Below, piece by piece: positions 24,076-36,835 of a stretch of 64,000 bases of DNA (its first letter is position 1; every line of letters begins with the position of its first letter). Under the pieces are notes generated by a model. The model did not search any database and was not told the DNA's origin. It saw only the letters and a program-made list of their open reading frames with translations. This DNA comes from Aphelocoma coerulescens (taxonomy: Eukaryota > Chordata > Aves > Passeriformes > Corvidae). The stretch spans positions 54,062,214 through 54,126,213 of the forward strand of contig NC_091017.1 of the NCBI RefSeq assembly GCF_041296385.1. The letters run 5' to 3'. The position numbers were made by a program, and so were the translations under genes.

Positions 24076-26410
24076 CTAACTTGTATTTAAATTCAAATGT
24101 CATAAATGTGGGGCACAACTGCAACATTTGTAAAACTAACCTGCAGTACCATCAGTTCTGGTGTGGTAGCAAAAATATCCCACTCTCCTCTATGTAGATC
24201 AGAAAGCAAAGATATTCACTCAGCAGCTGGCTTTTCTGCTACTTGCTGCCAAAGAGATGGCACAACTAACAGCTTCTGGGTTCTGTTCCAGGTTTTATGA
24301 CACACTGTTCTCTAATGTTCTTTAAAACTGGTAAAACAACATACTTTGCCTAATCTCATTCTCTGAAATAGATGAACTATTTTGTCAGAATGTTTTGAAT
24401 AAAATACTGTCTGATGCATAAACCTACTGTGGAAAATTTCAGTCCAAACATTTCAGTTTTGGCCAAGTCATAAGCAATTTAAAAGAATCTTTAACTTTAT
24501 AGGGGAAGCTGTCACACCCACCACCCACATACATAGACGTGTATATATGCACAGACATATCATCAGTAGTACAGAAAAAAGAAATTGTTTGGATCCTGTG
24601 CTGCATTTTTTCCCCAAACCATTTAAAACTGGTAATTGTTCAGGTTGCAAACTCTGAGCTTCGCTGCCTTGCAAAGCCATGACAGTGATGGAAGAAGACA
24701 TGAAAAATAAAAAAGGCAGATTTCCAGTTAAAAAACATGTCTCTGTAACAGAGTATGAAAGTGCACTTTATCACATATTTTGTATTAATCATATAAGTTT
24801 ATAACATTCCCTAACAAACTTTACTTATATAATTGTGAAGTAATATACTTAAAGCTATATTCTCTTTTCATTCTGAGCTCAAAGAAGAATAACATTTTTT
24901 TTTGCAAAGCAATATTTTTCAGAACCCATCTGCATATTTCAGCACTACAGTATTATACCTAGATAAAAAAAAAATATTTGAATTAGCTTTTACCAGTATT
25001 TTATAATCACAAAAACTGGTGTCTTGGGGTGACATCATAAAGAAATAAAAAGCTTGAACACTTATCTTTGAAGAAGTCTGTGACTGTTTTCATAAAGGGA
25101 TCAAGAAATTAAAATGTTTACTAATAATTTCTATTTAATATTAATCTTTAATGACATGCTTCACTGAGACTTTCCTTTTCTAAACAGGAATGTGTGTAGG
25201 ATTTGCTGTAGTATACTCAGACATTTCTTTTGACATAAATATGCATTAAGTGAGAAAAACATTAAAAAAATATGCTTCTTCATTTTCCACCTCTTAGATT
25301 TCATCCTTAGAATTGAACGTTAAAGTCAACATTTTACTAGATGAGGAAAAACTCTGACTTGAGTGCACGCATATCTATACAGACACTTGGTTGCAAGGGA
25401 CTTCCTGTCTCCCTGTGTTCAGGCTCTCCTTACAACAGACGTCACGTCACATTATCCCTTTATTGTTACCCAATATCTGTCATAAATGCCAAAGTGTATT
25501 TGTATTTTGGAAACATCATTTTGATGTTCCAAGCAAGGACAATAACAGGAAGAACAAAGGTGGTGTGAATAAGAGAGTGACCCACAAAATGCACCTCTAA
25601 AGACTTCAACTCAATGCTTTCCTTCCTGCGAAATGGTGTGGAGTCCTGTTTGTAATGTCTAGAACTGACATAGGAATCGCCATCAATGAAAATAAGCTCT
25701 TGGTGTTTTCTCTTTATAGATGGTACTTCTGGGCATTCTACTGTGCTATTGTGGCCTCAGTAGCTTTCCTTTTCATTTATGATAGTGTAGTTAGCACTTC
25801 TAGACGGACAGCTGTATAATGAGTCTGCTATTGACCTAGAACAAAAAGTTCATAGCGTCTGTTACCTTGCCATATGAAAACTGGTCGTGATTTCATTTGA
25901 ACTAGTCTTCTGTTTCTTTCTGAGGTATGCTTGGAAGCTTAAAATTGAGAGCCTAGAAAGTCTTAGCTGTAGTCATTATTCAGGGAAAAGGAAAAGAATA
26001 TATTCAAATTCTTTATATGCTTGTGTTAAACTCTATTTTCTAATTGCATTTAAATTATGTCACTGAAACCTTTGTCATCTGCCTTTATAAGTCACATATT
26101 CCTTGAGTTTTAGATGTGCTCTGTATTATATACAAAACATTAATAGGCTGTCAGAACTTCTGTAAATTAATAATTATCAAGCCCCAAAAGTCTTGCTGAG
26201 AAGAATTTTATGAATTTCAGCTTACTAATATCCCTGGATCATATTCATTTTCCAGGAAATGTTTATTTGTCACACAACAGTCTCTTTGAAGCCTCTAATC
26301 TACAACATTAGAGATCTGAAACTCTGCCTATAGATACAGGATTTAAAACTGTCTTGTCAGATAATGACCATTACAAATATTTTAGACTTCTTAGAGAGAA
26401 GAAAAATTTT

Positions 26411-26575
26411 AAAAAAAACAACAAAAAAAACCCACAAAAAAAACCAAACAAACAAACAAAAAAAAAAGCCCAAAACAAAACAAAATAACAAACAAACAAA
26501 CAAACCCCCAAAAAAACCCAAACCAAAACCCAAAAACCCCAAACCAAACCAGCCAAACTAAAAACCATAAACCAG
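26411..26575. repeat. A/C-only low-complexity tract, (CAAA)n-like
   Basis: About 165 bp consist almost wholly of A and C on the plus strand, with CAAA and CCAAA units, changing from A-dominant on the left to more C-rich on the right. It creates long spurious frames in both directions (Lys/Asn/Pro/Thr-rich and Phe/Gly/Trp-rich). It is a decayed simple repeat. Confidence 0.9.
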
Positions 26576-27980
26576 AAATACAGTTAAACATTTGAATTGT
26601 GAGTAATTAAGCTTTCCATTTTAGGATTGCTTCCTTCTCTCCATAGTTTTTAACACTGGTTGAAAGACTTGCTTGTGACCCTGAAAATATTAACTCTCTT
26701 TTTGGTTGAGGGAAAAAAACCAATAAGCTAAAATCAGCTGAAATATCTGTGCTCTCTCTTATCATCAGAGTCAACAGCAATGCATAAGAACATTCAATAC
26801 AAACAAAAGTATTGCAAAAACAGAAAACAGTTTATTTTTCTAAATCTGAGTCACTTGCAACCCGAGTTGTGGAGAAAAGCAAACCCGACAGAGTAACTGT
26901 GTACTGCAGTGAAGTATCAGCGTTAATTTTACTGCAGTAAGGTTTCCACAGATGAGGGAATTGGGGATAGACTATTTGTAGTTGCAGTTCCTGCCTCCTG
27001 CGCTCCATTAAGGGGCTCTGCTGTACTGTATTGTAGAGCTCTGCATGTGCCTTTCTTGAAGGCCTCATCTTTCTACATAACAGATTTTGTCAGTTGAGAC
27101 CTGTACTAGCCATGAACTCTTTTAAACTTTATTTTCATTAGTCTCTCTGGTCATTGGTGCAGAGAAGTGTGCAAAATATAACAACTTTCTTTGATAAGCA
27201 TGACTTTTATTAAATTGAAGGTGAAAGAAGAAAAAGGGAAAGGAAAGAAAATAAATTTGTACTGAAAGGAAAGGAGAGGTAAGGGAGATCTGACTGAAAT
27301 CACACAAGCCTCATGTTTCAAGAGCTATTCGAAACCACAAGGAAGCAGGTATCACAGATGTTTCTGCCAATCCTTCTTACCTGGCTTTTCCATAAGGTTT
27401 TTACTTTCCAAAAGCTCCAGGACTCTCAGAACAGGTCTCAGTGCCAAAGCTGGGGTATGACATCCGAGTCCAAAAGTAAGGCATGGTGTCTCTAATCATA
27501 ATAAACTTTGCTAAATCCTTTCCTTCCTGCAATGCCATCTAAAAGTAGCAGTGGACTTTCCTTCCCCTAGATTTATTGCTAGTTAGGCTTATTTTCTAAG
27601 TCTGAACTACTGTTTTCTGACATCATAGTATTTTTTTTTTTTATATATAACATAGTCCTTGGACCACACAAAGTGCCATTTTTGTTTGCTGTATTTTATT
27701 TTTCTGCCTTTCAGATTTTTCTGCTTAGTCTATACTATTAATGTCACACGCTAAGCTGAATGCCTAATTTTCTGAGGACAAAACTGGAAATACAGGTTTC
27801 AGTCCAGAAGCCACAGCTACTGGTTGTAAGAGTGTAGTATCTGCATAAACATGTCATGAATCTCAGGTTACTCAGCAAGAAAAGAGCTATTTGGTGGGCA
27901 ATCAATAACTGTTATTATTCCTAGACTACTCAATGATATGGCAGCACAGGTTTCAAAGGAGCCACCTTGGATGATTTCTG

Positions 27981-28023
27981 TCCAAAACCAGCTACTGGAT
28001 TTTCCTCCAAACCAGCTACTGGA
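27981..28023. repeat. Tandem duplication with 25-bp period
   Basis: TCCAAAACCAGCTACTGGA is followed 25 bp later by the same motif with one A deleted. It is a small local duplication. Confidence 0.75.
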
Positions 28024-28333
28024 AATTTTCAGAGTCTTGATTCTGGACAAATATGATTTTTATGGGCAGTAACTTCCCCTTCCTAAGTGATGCAATAACT
28101 CTGCCCTACTCAGCCTGCAGGTAATTTTGCAGTGGTCCAGAGAAAGGGCAAAAATATGAAAGTGAGGATCTGATCATCCCCCCATCTGTGTCCTGCCACA
28201 CCTTCTGAGTATTCTCTCTTCTAGAGGAATTCTACTTCTCTTGCCAAAGAAATATTAGAGCAGAATAGAGATAATAATAAAAGTTAAAGCTTTGAAAGAA
28301 AAAGGCGGGCTATATTTTTTACATATTTTTATT

Positions 28334-28360
28334 CCTCCCTCTCTCTATCTCTCTCTCTCT
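28334..28360. repeat. CT microsatellite
   Basis: A CT-dinucleotide run with one TATC interruption, at the border of a T-rich stretch. Confidence 0.85.
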
Positions 28361-29002
28361 TTTTAATATTGATGCATGGCTCCTGGGCATTCACTAAACA
28401 ACTTCTGTCTAACAGGAAGAGTATTGTATTTTGCAATAAATGAGCTGGCAAATAGAAAATTATGCCTGGAAATTGAAACACAATAGTCTCAAAGCTCAAT
28501 AAAGATGGACACTGAAATAATGCAAGTTTTTCTTTCAGTGAAAGAAGCAAACATTATTCCTTACAGTTACATGGTTTGTGGGTACCTTCACCCTGGTCTT
28601 CTGGGGTTTCTCATGGTTAATTTTAGCCACTCTCTGTTGCATAACCGTTCCTTTTAGCTTGTGACTCTGGAGTCAACCTCAGGTCAAGCTGCATCCTGCT
28701 GGAGGCTGACATGTAAATATGAGACAGTGTTTCCTAATCCAGATTCTTTGGAAGATCAGAAGCAGTGCTACACGCTTTCTGTTCTATCCTTCACTTCACA
28801 GTACATTACTTAATATGCAATTTATTTTTTCAAAATATCTTTGATATTCCTTGAACATGCATTATTATTTCTCACTTTAGTGCTGCAATAAAAATTGTCC
28901 CAGTTCACTGAATCACCAATGATGCTGTATACCTTAAATATAGTGCTGACATGTAGCACATTAAGGTATCTATTACACACATTAAAATAATTTTATCCAT
29001 TA

Positions 29003-29034
29003 AAACAAAAAACAAAAAAAAAAAAAAAAAAAAA
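29003..29034. repeat. Poly(A) run
   Basis: A run of A bases with two early C interruptions ends in 22 uninterrupted A. No retroposed body or target duplication was found next to it, so it is listed as a simple repeat. Confidence 0.85.
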
Positions 29035-32000
29035 TGCTTTAAGAATATGGTATATGACAGTGAAAATTAAAATTCCAATGTGCTTCATTACGAAAAAACA
29101 ACAGAAGTTAACAATCTTGCAAAATGCTGACAAGATCTGTTTATTCACAGAAAATTTTAGTTAGGTATATTATTTAAACTGAAAAAGCAAAAGAAATTGT
29201 TCTACCAGCTCATATTCAAAAATATAGGGAGACAACTGATTCCCTAATAGGGAAATGAAAGAACCAATGAATAATTTTTGAGATGAGGAATATGACAAAA
29301 TAAGGAAACATCTTCTGCACATAGTTAATCATCAAGAAATCCAATTTTTTTTAGCATGAAGCCTTCCTGTTATTTACAAAATTAGCGCCTAGAAATTCCA
29401 CTTTCAGTATGCAAGCAGAAATATCATCTTTATTTTTCTCACTGAATGTTATATAAATCATGAAATTATCATTTCCAAATTGGTAAACAGAGCAGACAGC
29501 AGTTGCTGTTGGGTGTGATTGCAAAATCATAGGCCTCAGTCCTCTGAGGTTTTCCTGAGAGGAGAAAACCTGAGCCCTTCTTCCTGCTGTTCCATGAGTT
29601 TTGCCTCTGTTTCTGAATAATGCTCTTAATACTTCAGGATCTGCAGTGAGTGTGGAATGGGAGGAGATGAACTTTTAGAAGGTGTGGCCTTACTTAAATG
29701 CATATGGGTCTATTCAATAATAATGTATATAATACTTTGCCTTGCTAAGAACTGATTTGCTGTTACAGTTGACAGCATTTTGCAGTTACTGAAGTGTAAA
29801 ATTCTGAAAATTATTAAGTATTCTTTAGAAGTGAATGCCTGGATTATTTCTGTTCTTTCACAAAATTTATGACAAGTGAGACTAATTCTGCTCTTGCAGA
29901 ATTATTCAGACAGAAGAACTACACAGGAAGAATCCCTCTAGCTTTAAAAGAGAATCTTTCTCATTCAAAGAATTCAGTCAAAATTATTTGATTTTATTTT
30001 GTAGGTTTTCTTTTCTATCTTCTTGACCCCCTCATTTCCTTAGAGATAACTGTATTTGTGCAAAATTGACCATTTCTAGAGATGTGCAGAACTTGTAGAA
30101 CAGTTCCCCAAATGCTTAAATAAGTCTGAGTTTAAAAACAGTTCTACCTAATAGACTGTGCTGATGTGGTATATAAGTTACGATCCAAATTTTTAATTTA
30201 AGGAAATATTTTAATTTTTGCATCCATCTGTGCTACTTTGAAGTAGGTGAGAATATTTTTTCCTTAATCCCGTTAGTGAGAAGGGAAGGAGAGATCCTTC
30301 AGCTTCTTTACATTGTTTAGGTGGCTACCAGCTGCACCTTCATTCAGATTGTCAGGTCCATCAAGTCTGAAATACCAGCTGTCATAGTGCCCATCTCTGC
30401 TCCTGAGACTTAGAGCAGCACACACTTTCTGAAAGCTGGATAGTCAAGGATACTGCTGTTTTCTTTCAGTGTTACAAAATACTTATAATCAAATAAATCT
30501 AGGTGTGATGAGAAGAGGAAGCATTCCACCAGAGATGGGCACAGCATGTCACAAAGCATTTGTGAGACAGATCTGGGGGATGAACGTCAGAAGCATTGAT
30601 ATTTGTACTTAGATCTCAAGACTGACTCTGTTCCTAGCATCTTCTAAGAGCATCTTAGATGTCATCAAGGACACTTGAGTAAAGCAAAGCACTGTGCTGC
30701 CTTCTCCCTCCTAAGTGCTCACTTTTCCCTTCCTCCCATGTGCTTGTACATCACTTCACAACCATGCATAGTTCCTGTACTATGCAGAGTCCTTTCTACG
30801 TAGCTGTCAAGAGAATGCAGAACTGTAAAAAAGCATTTTCAAATGCTGTGGACGGGTAGTCCCAATGACAAAGGAAGACCTAGTCCATCCCTGTTATGAA
30901 GCTCAATGCTTATACCAATGTACCAAGATCATGAAGTTAAATGTGTTGTTTTCCTGGGAAGATTATTGGCTTTAGCTGAGAATGGATATAGGATGTATAA
31001 GGAAATCTTTCAGACCTCTAGTAACCAATATATACCTAGATAATTTACCAGTGCTTCTCTGTATGTTCTTATAAAGTACTATTTCAATTAACAAATCAGG
31101 AATAACACTTTTTTAAATAAGAATATCAGATACTTGCTATCTTGCATTTATGAATAAGGCATGTACAATTTTTGTAGTTGCAATTACTCCTAGAGCTTAG
31201 AGACTTTAAAAAGATTTTAACTTAATTAGCTTTGAAAAACCGCCAGTTGTTGACTCTAATGATCCCTTATATAAAATAGCACACCCAAGTCTGACAAGAT
31301 ATTATTTGTCTTTACAGCTGAAAAATGCTTTTTGCCAATCACAGTATGTATTGGAGTTTGATTTTTTTGTAAGGGTTTATGATTTTTAATTTTTTCTGGA
31401 GGCAAGAAATGAAAATATATCTTAACAGAAATTTGAGAATATACACACTCACAAAAAAATATTTTGTTTTAGAGATTATGTGTTGCTTGACATTTTAAAG
31501 CATTAAACTGCGAAATTATTGCTTGTAGCAACTATAAATATTTCTTGCCCACTATGTTACCATGGCAACTGTGCTAATTTATTCAGAGACCTTTGCATTA
31601 TTTTAATTTAAGAGACACAATAGTATCTGTACTAAAACTGTTCCTAGCTTTGACATTTTGATCCTGTCTGAAAATAAAATGTGACATGAAGTATTTTTAG
31701 ACATAAGCTACATTATTATACAAGGGGTGGGGAAGATGTTTAAGATGTCTTCTGGTAGATTTATATTGCATAGGTTTTTTATATGTAGCTATAGATACAT
31801 ACACAATTAGTCCCAGAATAATGGCTCAGACATTGAGAATGTACATCTATTCTAAGTCAGTCACAGCCTCTGAACAAAAATAACTCACACCTAGACCTAT
31901 CTCAGAGATAATACTTTTTGAACATTTTCAGTTATCCTATCATCTTGCTTTACAAGGGAAAAAAACCCAAACTTTAAAAAAATTTTCAGGGCAATCCAGT

Positions 32001-34389
32001 CTCTGTGTCACTCTTCGCCTTTGTTTTCAAGTCTCTTAATGTGCACAGTATGTGAGATGCTCTTCAGAGACTAGCATTTATATAATGTTTGTTTATGAAT
32101 TTTAAAATACTGAAATGCAACATAACAAGAGATTGTTTTACATGTGCTTGTCCTTAAGATCTGACCAACACCTGATACAGATACAGGGAGCAAAGGTAGA
32201 ACAAAAACATATTTACTTGTCTCCTCCTTCCTTGGGAACGTTCACAGGCTCAAAGGCTGTCAGAAGCAGCGTCTTATGTCCAAAATGGAACAGAGAACCA
32301 GGCTCCCTTTCAGACACCTGTATCTTATAGCAAATGCCTTCTGATCATAGGCTTTGAAAACTGTTTTCTCTTTTGTCGGATGAGTGCAAACAGTATCCCA
32401 GCAGGGCAGTATAGCAAGTTTTATGCAGCTATTGCTCATTCTCTCTGGCTATGTAAGAGTTCAGCCTCCAAAGCTGTCATTAGAAGCTTTGTGTGAGCAT
32501 CAAATTCCTTTTAAAATATAGGCATTTTTCCTCTGCACACAAATAAGAGTAAATTGATAGGTGTAAAGGAAATAACTTCTGTTAATACCATTTTTTTATC
32601 CTGAGCTCAGAATCAAACTAAAGGATTTAAAATTTCACTGCCTTTTTTATAATTGTTGGTTATTTCAGCTATATGAAAAGATAGATTTGATATTGAAAAT
32701 CACTGATTCTTGAGAAACCTTTGTATTCATAGTTTTTGACTGCAGACAAGGATGTTTTTGAAAGAATAATTTTAATTGAAAATTCAATCTGCATGTCTAA
32801 TCCTGGGCTGCTGGTGACAAGTAGCTAATATAAAAAAATTATACTGGAGTATTCAAAATCCTTTCTCTAAGAAACTGTAATAAATCAGTTAACAAGTTAT
32901 AAATTCCTACTTCAAGAAGATGATGATGAAGTGTTCATCTACTGAGTTTATATGCTCTTCATATGCACATAGGTAGCTGAATTTTAAAATTGCCATCACT
33001 TTAAATATATCAATTAGGAAATAACCTTATTATTCAAACTCCTCAACAGAAATGTCTTCTTTCTCTTTAATTACTGCAACTATGCAAAAGTAGTTTCATT
33101 CAGCTAGCAAGTGAGAAAATTGCTCAGTGTGTAATTTTTCATGACTGCAGCAGTTTTAAAGACTGAACCTCCAAACATACTCCCAGTGGGCTGCATGTCT
33201 ATGTGATATTAAACAATTACGAGAAATAAGCCCAGCTGCAGAATTAAATGGTAGTGTTCAACTCAGATGTTATTTGATTATTTGCATTGATGATCACAGT
33301 GTAATCTACCAATCCAGGAACAGTGTATTTCACATATCTTGTACATGCATATATTTAAGGACTCTTTGTTATTTAGATGACAAACTTGTCAGACCAAAGA
33401 CCGAGTATACAGGAAAGTAGATATTGCTATGACCCTCAACTTAAAGCCAGGTAATTTAAACACAAAGATAATAAACAGCAAGTTTGACTCTAGTTCCTCT
33501 AAATCTTTTCTTAAACAAATTAATTTCCTTGCTGTCTAATGCTTTATCTAGTAATTGCTTTTTTCTTGTTTAGGCTGCACACTGTGTATGGATTCAGCAT
33601 GTGGGAAACAATGGCAATTGCAGCCAATTGAATTAGCTGAGAAACATATTTGTGCTGATGATTTCTAAATCAAGACCTTAGTAGCTTTATATGGACAACT
33701 ATGAAAAAATAACATACAACTTTTCACCTCTGCAAGAAAAAGTTCCAGAGATATAATTAGGTAGTGAATTTCAACAGTTTTCAAAAAGTCATGGTTTAAA
33801 GTGTAGATCCATCTTGGGGACTGAGGCACATAAAAAAAATAAAACCAACTTGAAAACCCTCTTTGCATTTCCTCTTAGACATACAGTGTATCTTAGAAAA
33901 AAGTAGCTGGTTTCATGCTCTAGGATCAGCTTCATGCTTTCAGATTAAAGAGCTGGGAGATCATTCAGATAGACTATCTGCCAGGAACCATGCCCTCATA
34001 TAAAATCCTGTAAATACTACAGTATTCAGTTCAGAAATCCATATACTTGCTTCAAGCTCAGCTTTCAGACCAAAGCTCTGTATTAAACTGCTGGGTATGA
34101 TGCATTTACTTCCAAGTTAACTTCATATCTCTTTAGGGGTATGAACTATTTTCTGCTTTGTGTGCCTTTAGCAGCCAGAGAGAAAAAATGCCATGTATCT
34201 GTCAAGCTGTTAGAAAGTCTGAAACTATCACTTTACACGGGGGATCTCAGAGAGCTTCCAGTAAACACCACCATTAATGAACACAGGACCTAGTGGTCTT
34301 TATAGCTTCCAAGATCCAAGAGGCCCTTGGATTTACATCTAAACAGAATCAACAGGTGAGTTGAGGAAAAAAAAATCCAGTTCTGGTAA

Positions 34390-34870
34390 ACAGAAGTAGG
34401 ATCATAGGGGATGTCTAACAGCCTCCTGCTCAAGACAGGGACAGTTTTAATATCAGGTCAAGTGGCTCAGGGCTTGATCTTATTGGATCTTCCTGATTTC
34501 CAAGGATAGATGCTTAGCTTCCCTGGACATCATTCTTCTCTGCTGGACTCTTCTCATGGAGTAAAAGCTTTGCTTTACATTCATCCTGGACCCTTGTTTC
34601 ATTCTCCTGCTATGAACCACTACAAAAAGTCTGACTCTTTCATCTTGATAATATCACCATAGTTATGGAAGGATGCTTTTGGGTGTCCTCAAAGTCATCT
34701 CTCCAGGCTGCACAATCTTCTGTCCATCAACTTATCCTCACAAGTCACATGTTCCCATGAGCCTTTGCTGAGTTTGCTCCAGTTTAGCTACCTCTTCCTT
34801 GGACTTTGGAACCCAGCATAGGATCTTGTAGTGTTCTAATCATCACTTTCAACCTATTGCCCTTGACCTC
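34390..34870 (-). mobile_element. Degenerate CR1 LINE 3' fragment, minus strand
   Basis: In plus orientation the segment shows, in the order expected for an inverted CR1 3' region, CTCCTGCTCAAGACAGGGAC, CAAGTGGCTCAGGGCTTGAT, TCATCTCTCCAGGCTGCACA, and TTTGCTCCAGTTTAGCTACC with ACTTTGGAACCCAGC. Similarity is patchy, so this is an older copy than those near 23 kb. Edges are approximate. Confidence 0.75.
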
Positions 34871-35384
34871 AACCTTTTCAAACAGTCAAGGAGGCAGTTT
34901 GCTTTCATTCCTTCTAGGGCATTCAGCATATGGAGGGTTATGTTTTCATAAACTTTAAAACCATCTGAAATATTAGCAGTGCCTTTGGCTGAATTAGTTT
35001 ACTCAACTATTTTTCAATTAGATTTGCACTACTGGGTTCCTTTGGCTCTGAGCTGTTTCTCAAAAGCCAGCTAAAAACAAGGTGGTCATCAGGACCTTAG
35101 CTCATAGGGGTAGCAAAAGGTTTGGCTTCAACTGCTGCAGAGCTACAGCCCATTATGGGAAACAGCAGTACCATCAGAGACTAAAATTTTCCTTGCTGAA
35201 ATCTGTCAAAAAATATTGAACTTTCCTATTTCAAATGTCGATGTATGCTTAGCTCTGCTGACAATAATAATGCTGTTAAAAATTGAAGAGATTTATATAC
35301 ATACACACATTTGCTGTTCATTGTCCCCTCATGAGAATTGTGATTTACCAAAATATGAATATCGATCTAATATTGATACCCAAC
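34871..35384. other. Short unique gap between CR1 and LTR C
   Basis: About 0.5 kb of AT-rich sequence with no recognisable gene or repeat. Confidence 0.5.
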
Positions 35385-35813
35385 TGAGACGGACAAAGAC
35401 TCTCTAACAGTTTAGAGTTAGAAAGTGCATGTTTTATTTGGCACCAGGCACTGCGTGGGATAGCTCCCTAAGACACAGGGCCTGATACAAGAAAACACAA
35501 AGCTTTTTATTTACAAAAATTATGAATATCCAAAATACAAATGCATATTCATAACATTAACACCTCCCATTCTCCGCTTCGTATGGAAATGAGCTTAAAT
35601 GTCATTAAGCATGCATAGTGTGAGTCCTGAATTGAGTTGGTGGTCTTGAATTGGGTCAGTGGTCCCAAAAAAGAGAAGTAACTCATCTTCCTCACTTTGA
35701 CCTTTTTGCTTCTCTGAACTTTAACAATCCTAATTAGTTTAGTTTCTTCTGGCATGACTTTTGGACAGGTTCCCACAAAGGGAGGAAATTGGTAATAGTT
35801 CTTGTTCCCTACA
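35385..35813 (-). mobile_element. Solo LTR of an endogenous retrovirus, family C
   Basis: On the minus strand it begins TGTAGGGAACAAGAAC and ends TTTGTCCGTCTCA, with TG...CA termini. It is flanked by CCAAC on both sides (35380-35384 and 35814-35818), an exact 5-bp target duplication. Inside, in minus orientation, an A/T-rich TATA-like block (GTAAATAAAAAG) precedes an AATAAA by roughly 85 bp, and the AATAAA lies about 50 bp from the LTR end, as in a normal U3-R-U5 layout. The length of 429 bp is typical. There is no internal retroviral sequence. I could not relate it to families A or B. Confidence 0.85.
35433..35438 (-). promoter_or_regulatory. Poly(A) signal in family C LTR
   Basis: TTTATT on the plus strand is AATAAA on the minus strand, about 50 bp before the LTR 3' end. 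Its position fits the retroviral polyadenylation signal. Confidence 0.65.
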
Positions 35814-35818
35814 CCAAC

Positions 35819-36835
35819 TTATCAATGTTTCTACTCCTCATTTTAAGGACAGCTAAGCAAACACATAAATGACAGATCATCAGTTATTTGGCAATCAGTT
35901 ACTAACATCTTAAAACCCATTTCAGGTCCAGCTGTCCTAACTATTTTAGTTAACTCTTACTGGGCCCAAGTTCTTTCCTATTCCAACTATTCTCAACACA
36001 GCTAGCCTATAACTAAAATCTTTATGTTTCTTCTAAATTTATGTTTCAATTGTCTCATTTTTTTCTGTTTTCTTCCTGCTTGTTTTTTCTCCCTTTCCCT
36101 TTGCTCTTCCTTTTTAATTTCTCTTTCCCTTTTGATCCAAAACAGACATTTGTCCACAGGAAGTGAACTGAGGGATAAGATACTACATAGAACATGACAG
36201 CATGCTTGCATATTAGAGCTTTTTAAACTATTTTGAGTTGTATTAGAGTCAGTGCTGAAAACTCTAAAATTCTGGAATATTCAGGGTTTTTTTTTCACTC
36301 ACATATTTTGTGTGCAGAAATTTCATTATATGGACCCATTTAAAAAAAATTAACTTTACCTCTGGTCAGCTTATCTGTCAGCTGAGTTCAACCACACTGA
36401 CTAATTAATCTTAGCTATGTTCTGTATTGTGACGAAGAAATGTCCTGAAGGTACAGTTATCAAATCTTTCTTGGATAAATCCCTGTTTCTCAGGTCTGTT
36501 CTTACTGGAAGAGTCCAAAAGGATGTCTTTTCTTTTGGACGAATTAAAGTTGGAGGTGCAGTAATTTTGCCAGTGACAACATTAGTTGAAATTCTTCATA
36601 AATCTACTCATATGAATATGCTCAAGATTTATTAGAAAATTAAGGCACCAATGAGATGTATTGAGACCCACAGCTATTTTGCAAGTAATTTACAGTATCA
36701 AAAAGTGTTACTCTGACTTTTAATTGATTTTCAGGGGTTCATCAGCACTTACATAAACTATTAGGGAGGGAGTGTTGTGCTTCTTTCCTTTAGAACACCT
36801 GATTTACACCACTATGCTGTGACTCATTCATGAAG
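35819..36835. other. Unique sequence between two solo LTRs
   Basis: About 1 kb with no gene recognised. It contains a pyrimidine-rich stretch at about 36.05-36.13 kb, mostly T and C on the plus strand. Confidence 0.55.

Larger units (their letters stand above)
24076..34389. other. AT-rich unique sequence with simple repeats, no gene recognised
   Basis: This 10 kb contains no supported exon. It holds an A/C-only tract near 26.4 kb, a purine-rich run near 27.22-27.29 kb, a CT microsatellite near 28.33 kb, a poly(A) run near 29.0 kb and a 25-bp-period duplication near 27.98 kb. A 78-codon minus-strand frame at 26832-27068 is treated as a finding, not a gene. Confidence 0.55.

Noticed and set aside
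26357..26591. Hydrophobic Phe/Gly/Trp-rich minus-strand frames resembling membrane proteins
   Set aside because: They are direct translations of the A/C-only simple repeat read from its T/G strand.
29003..29034. Poly(A) run as the tail of a processed pseudogene
   Set aside because: No recognisable transcript body lies upstream, and no target duplication was found on the two sides.
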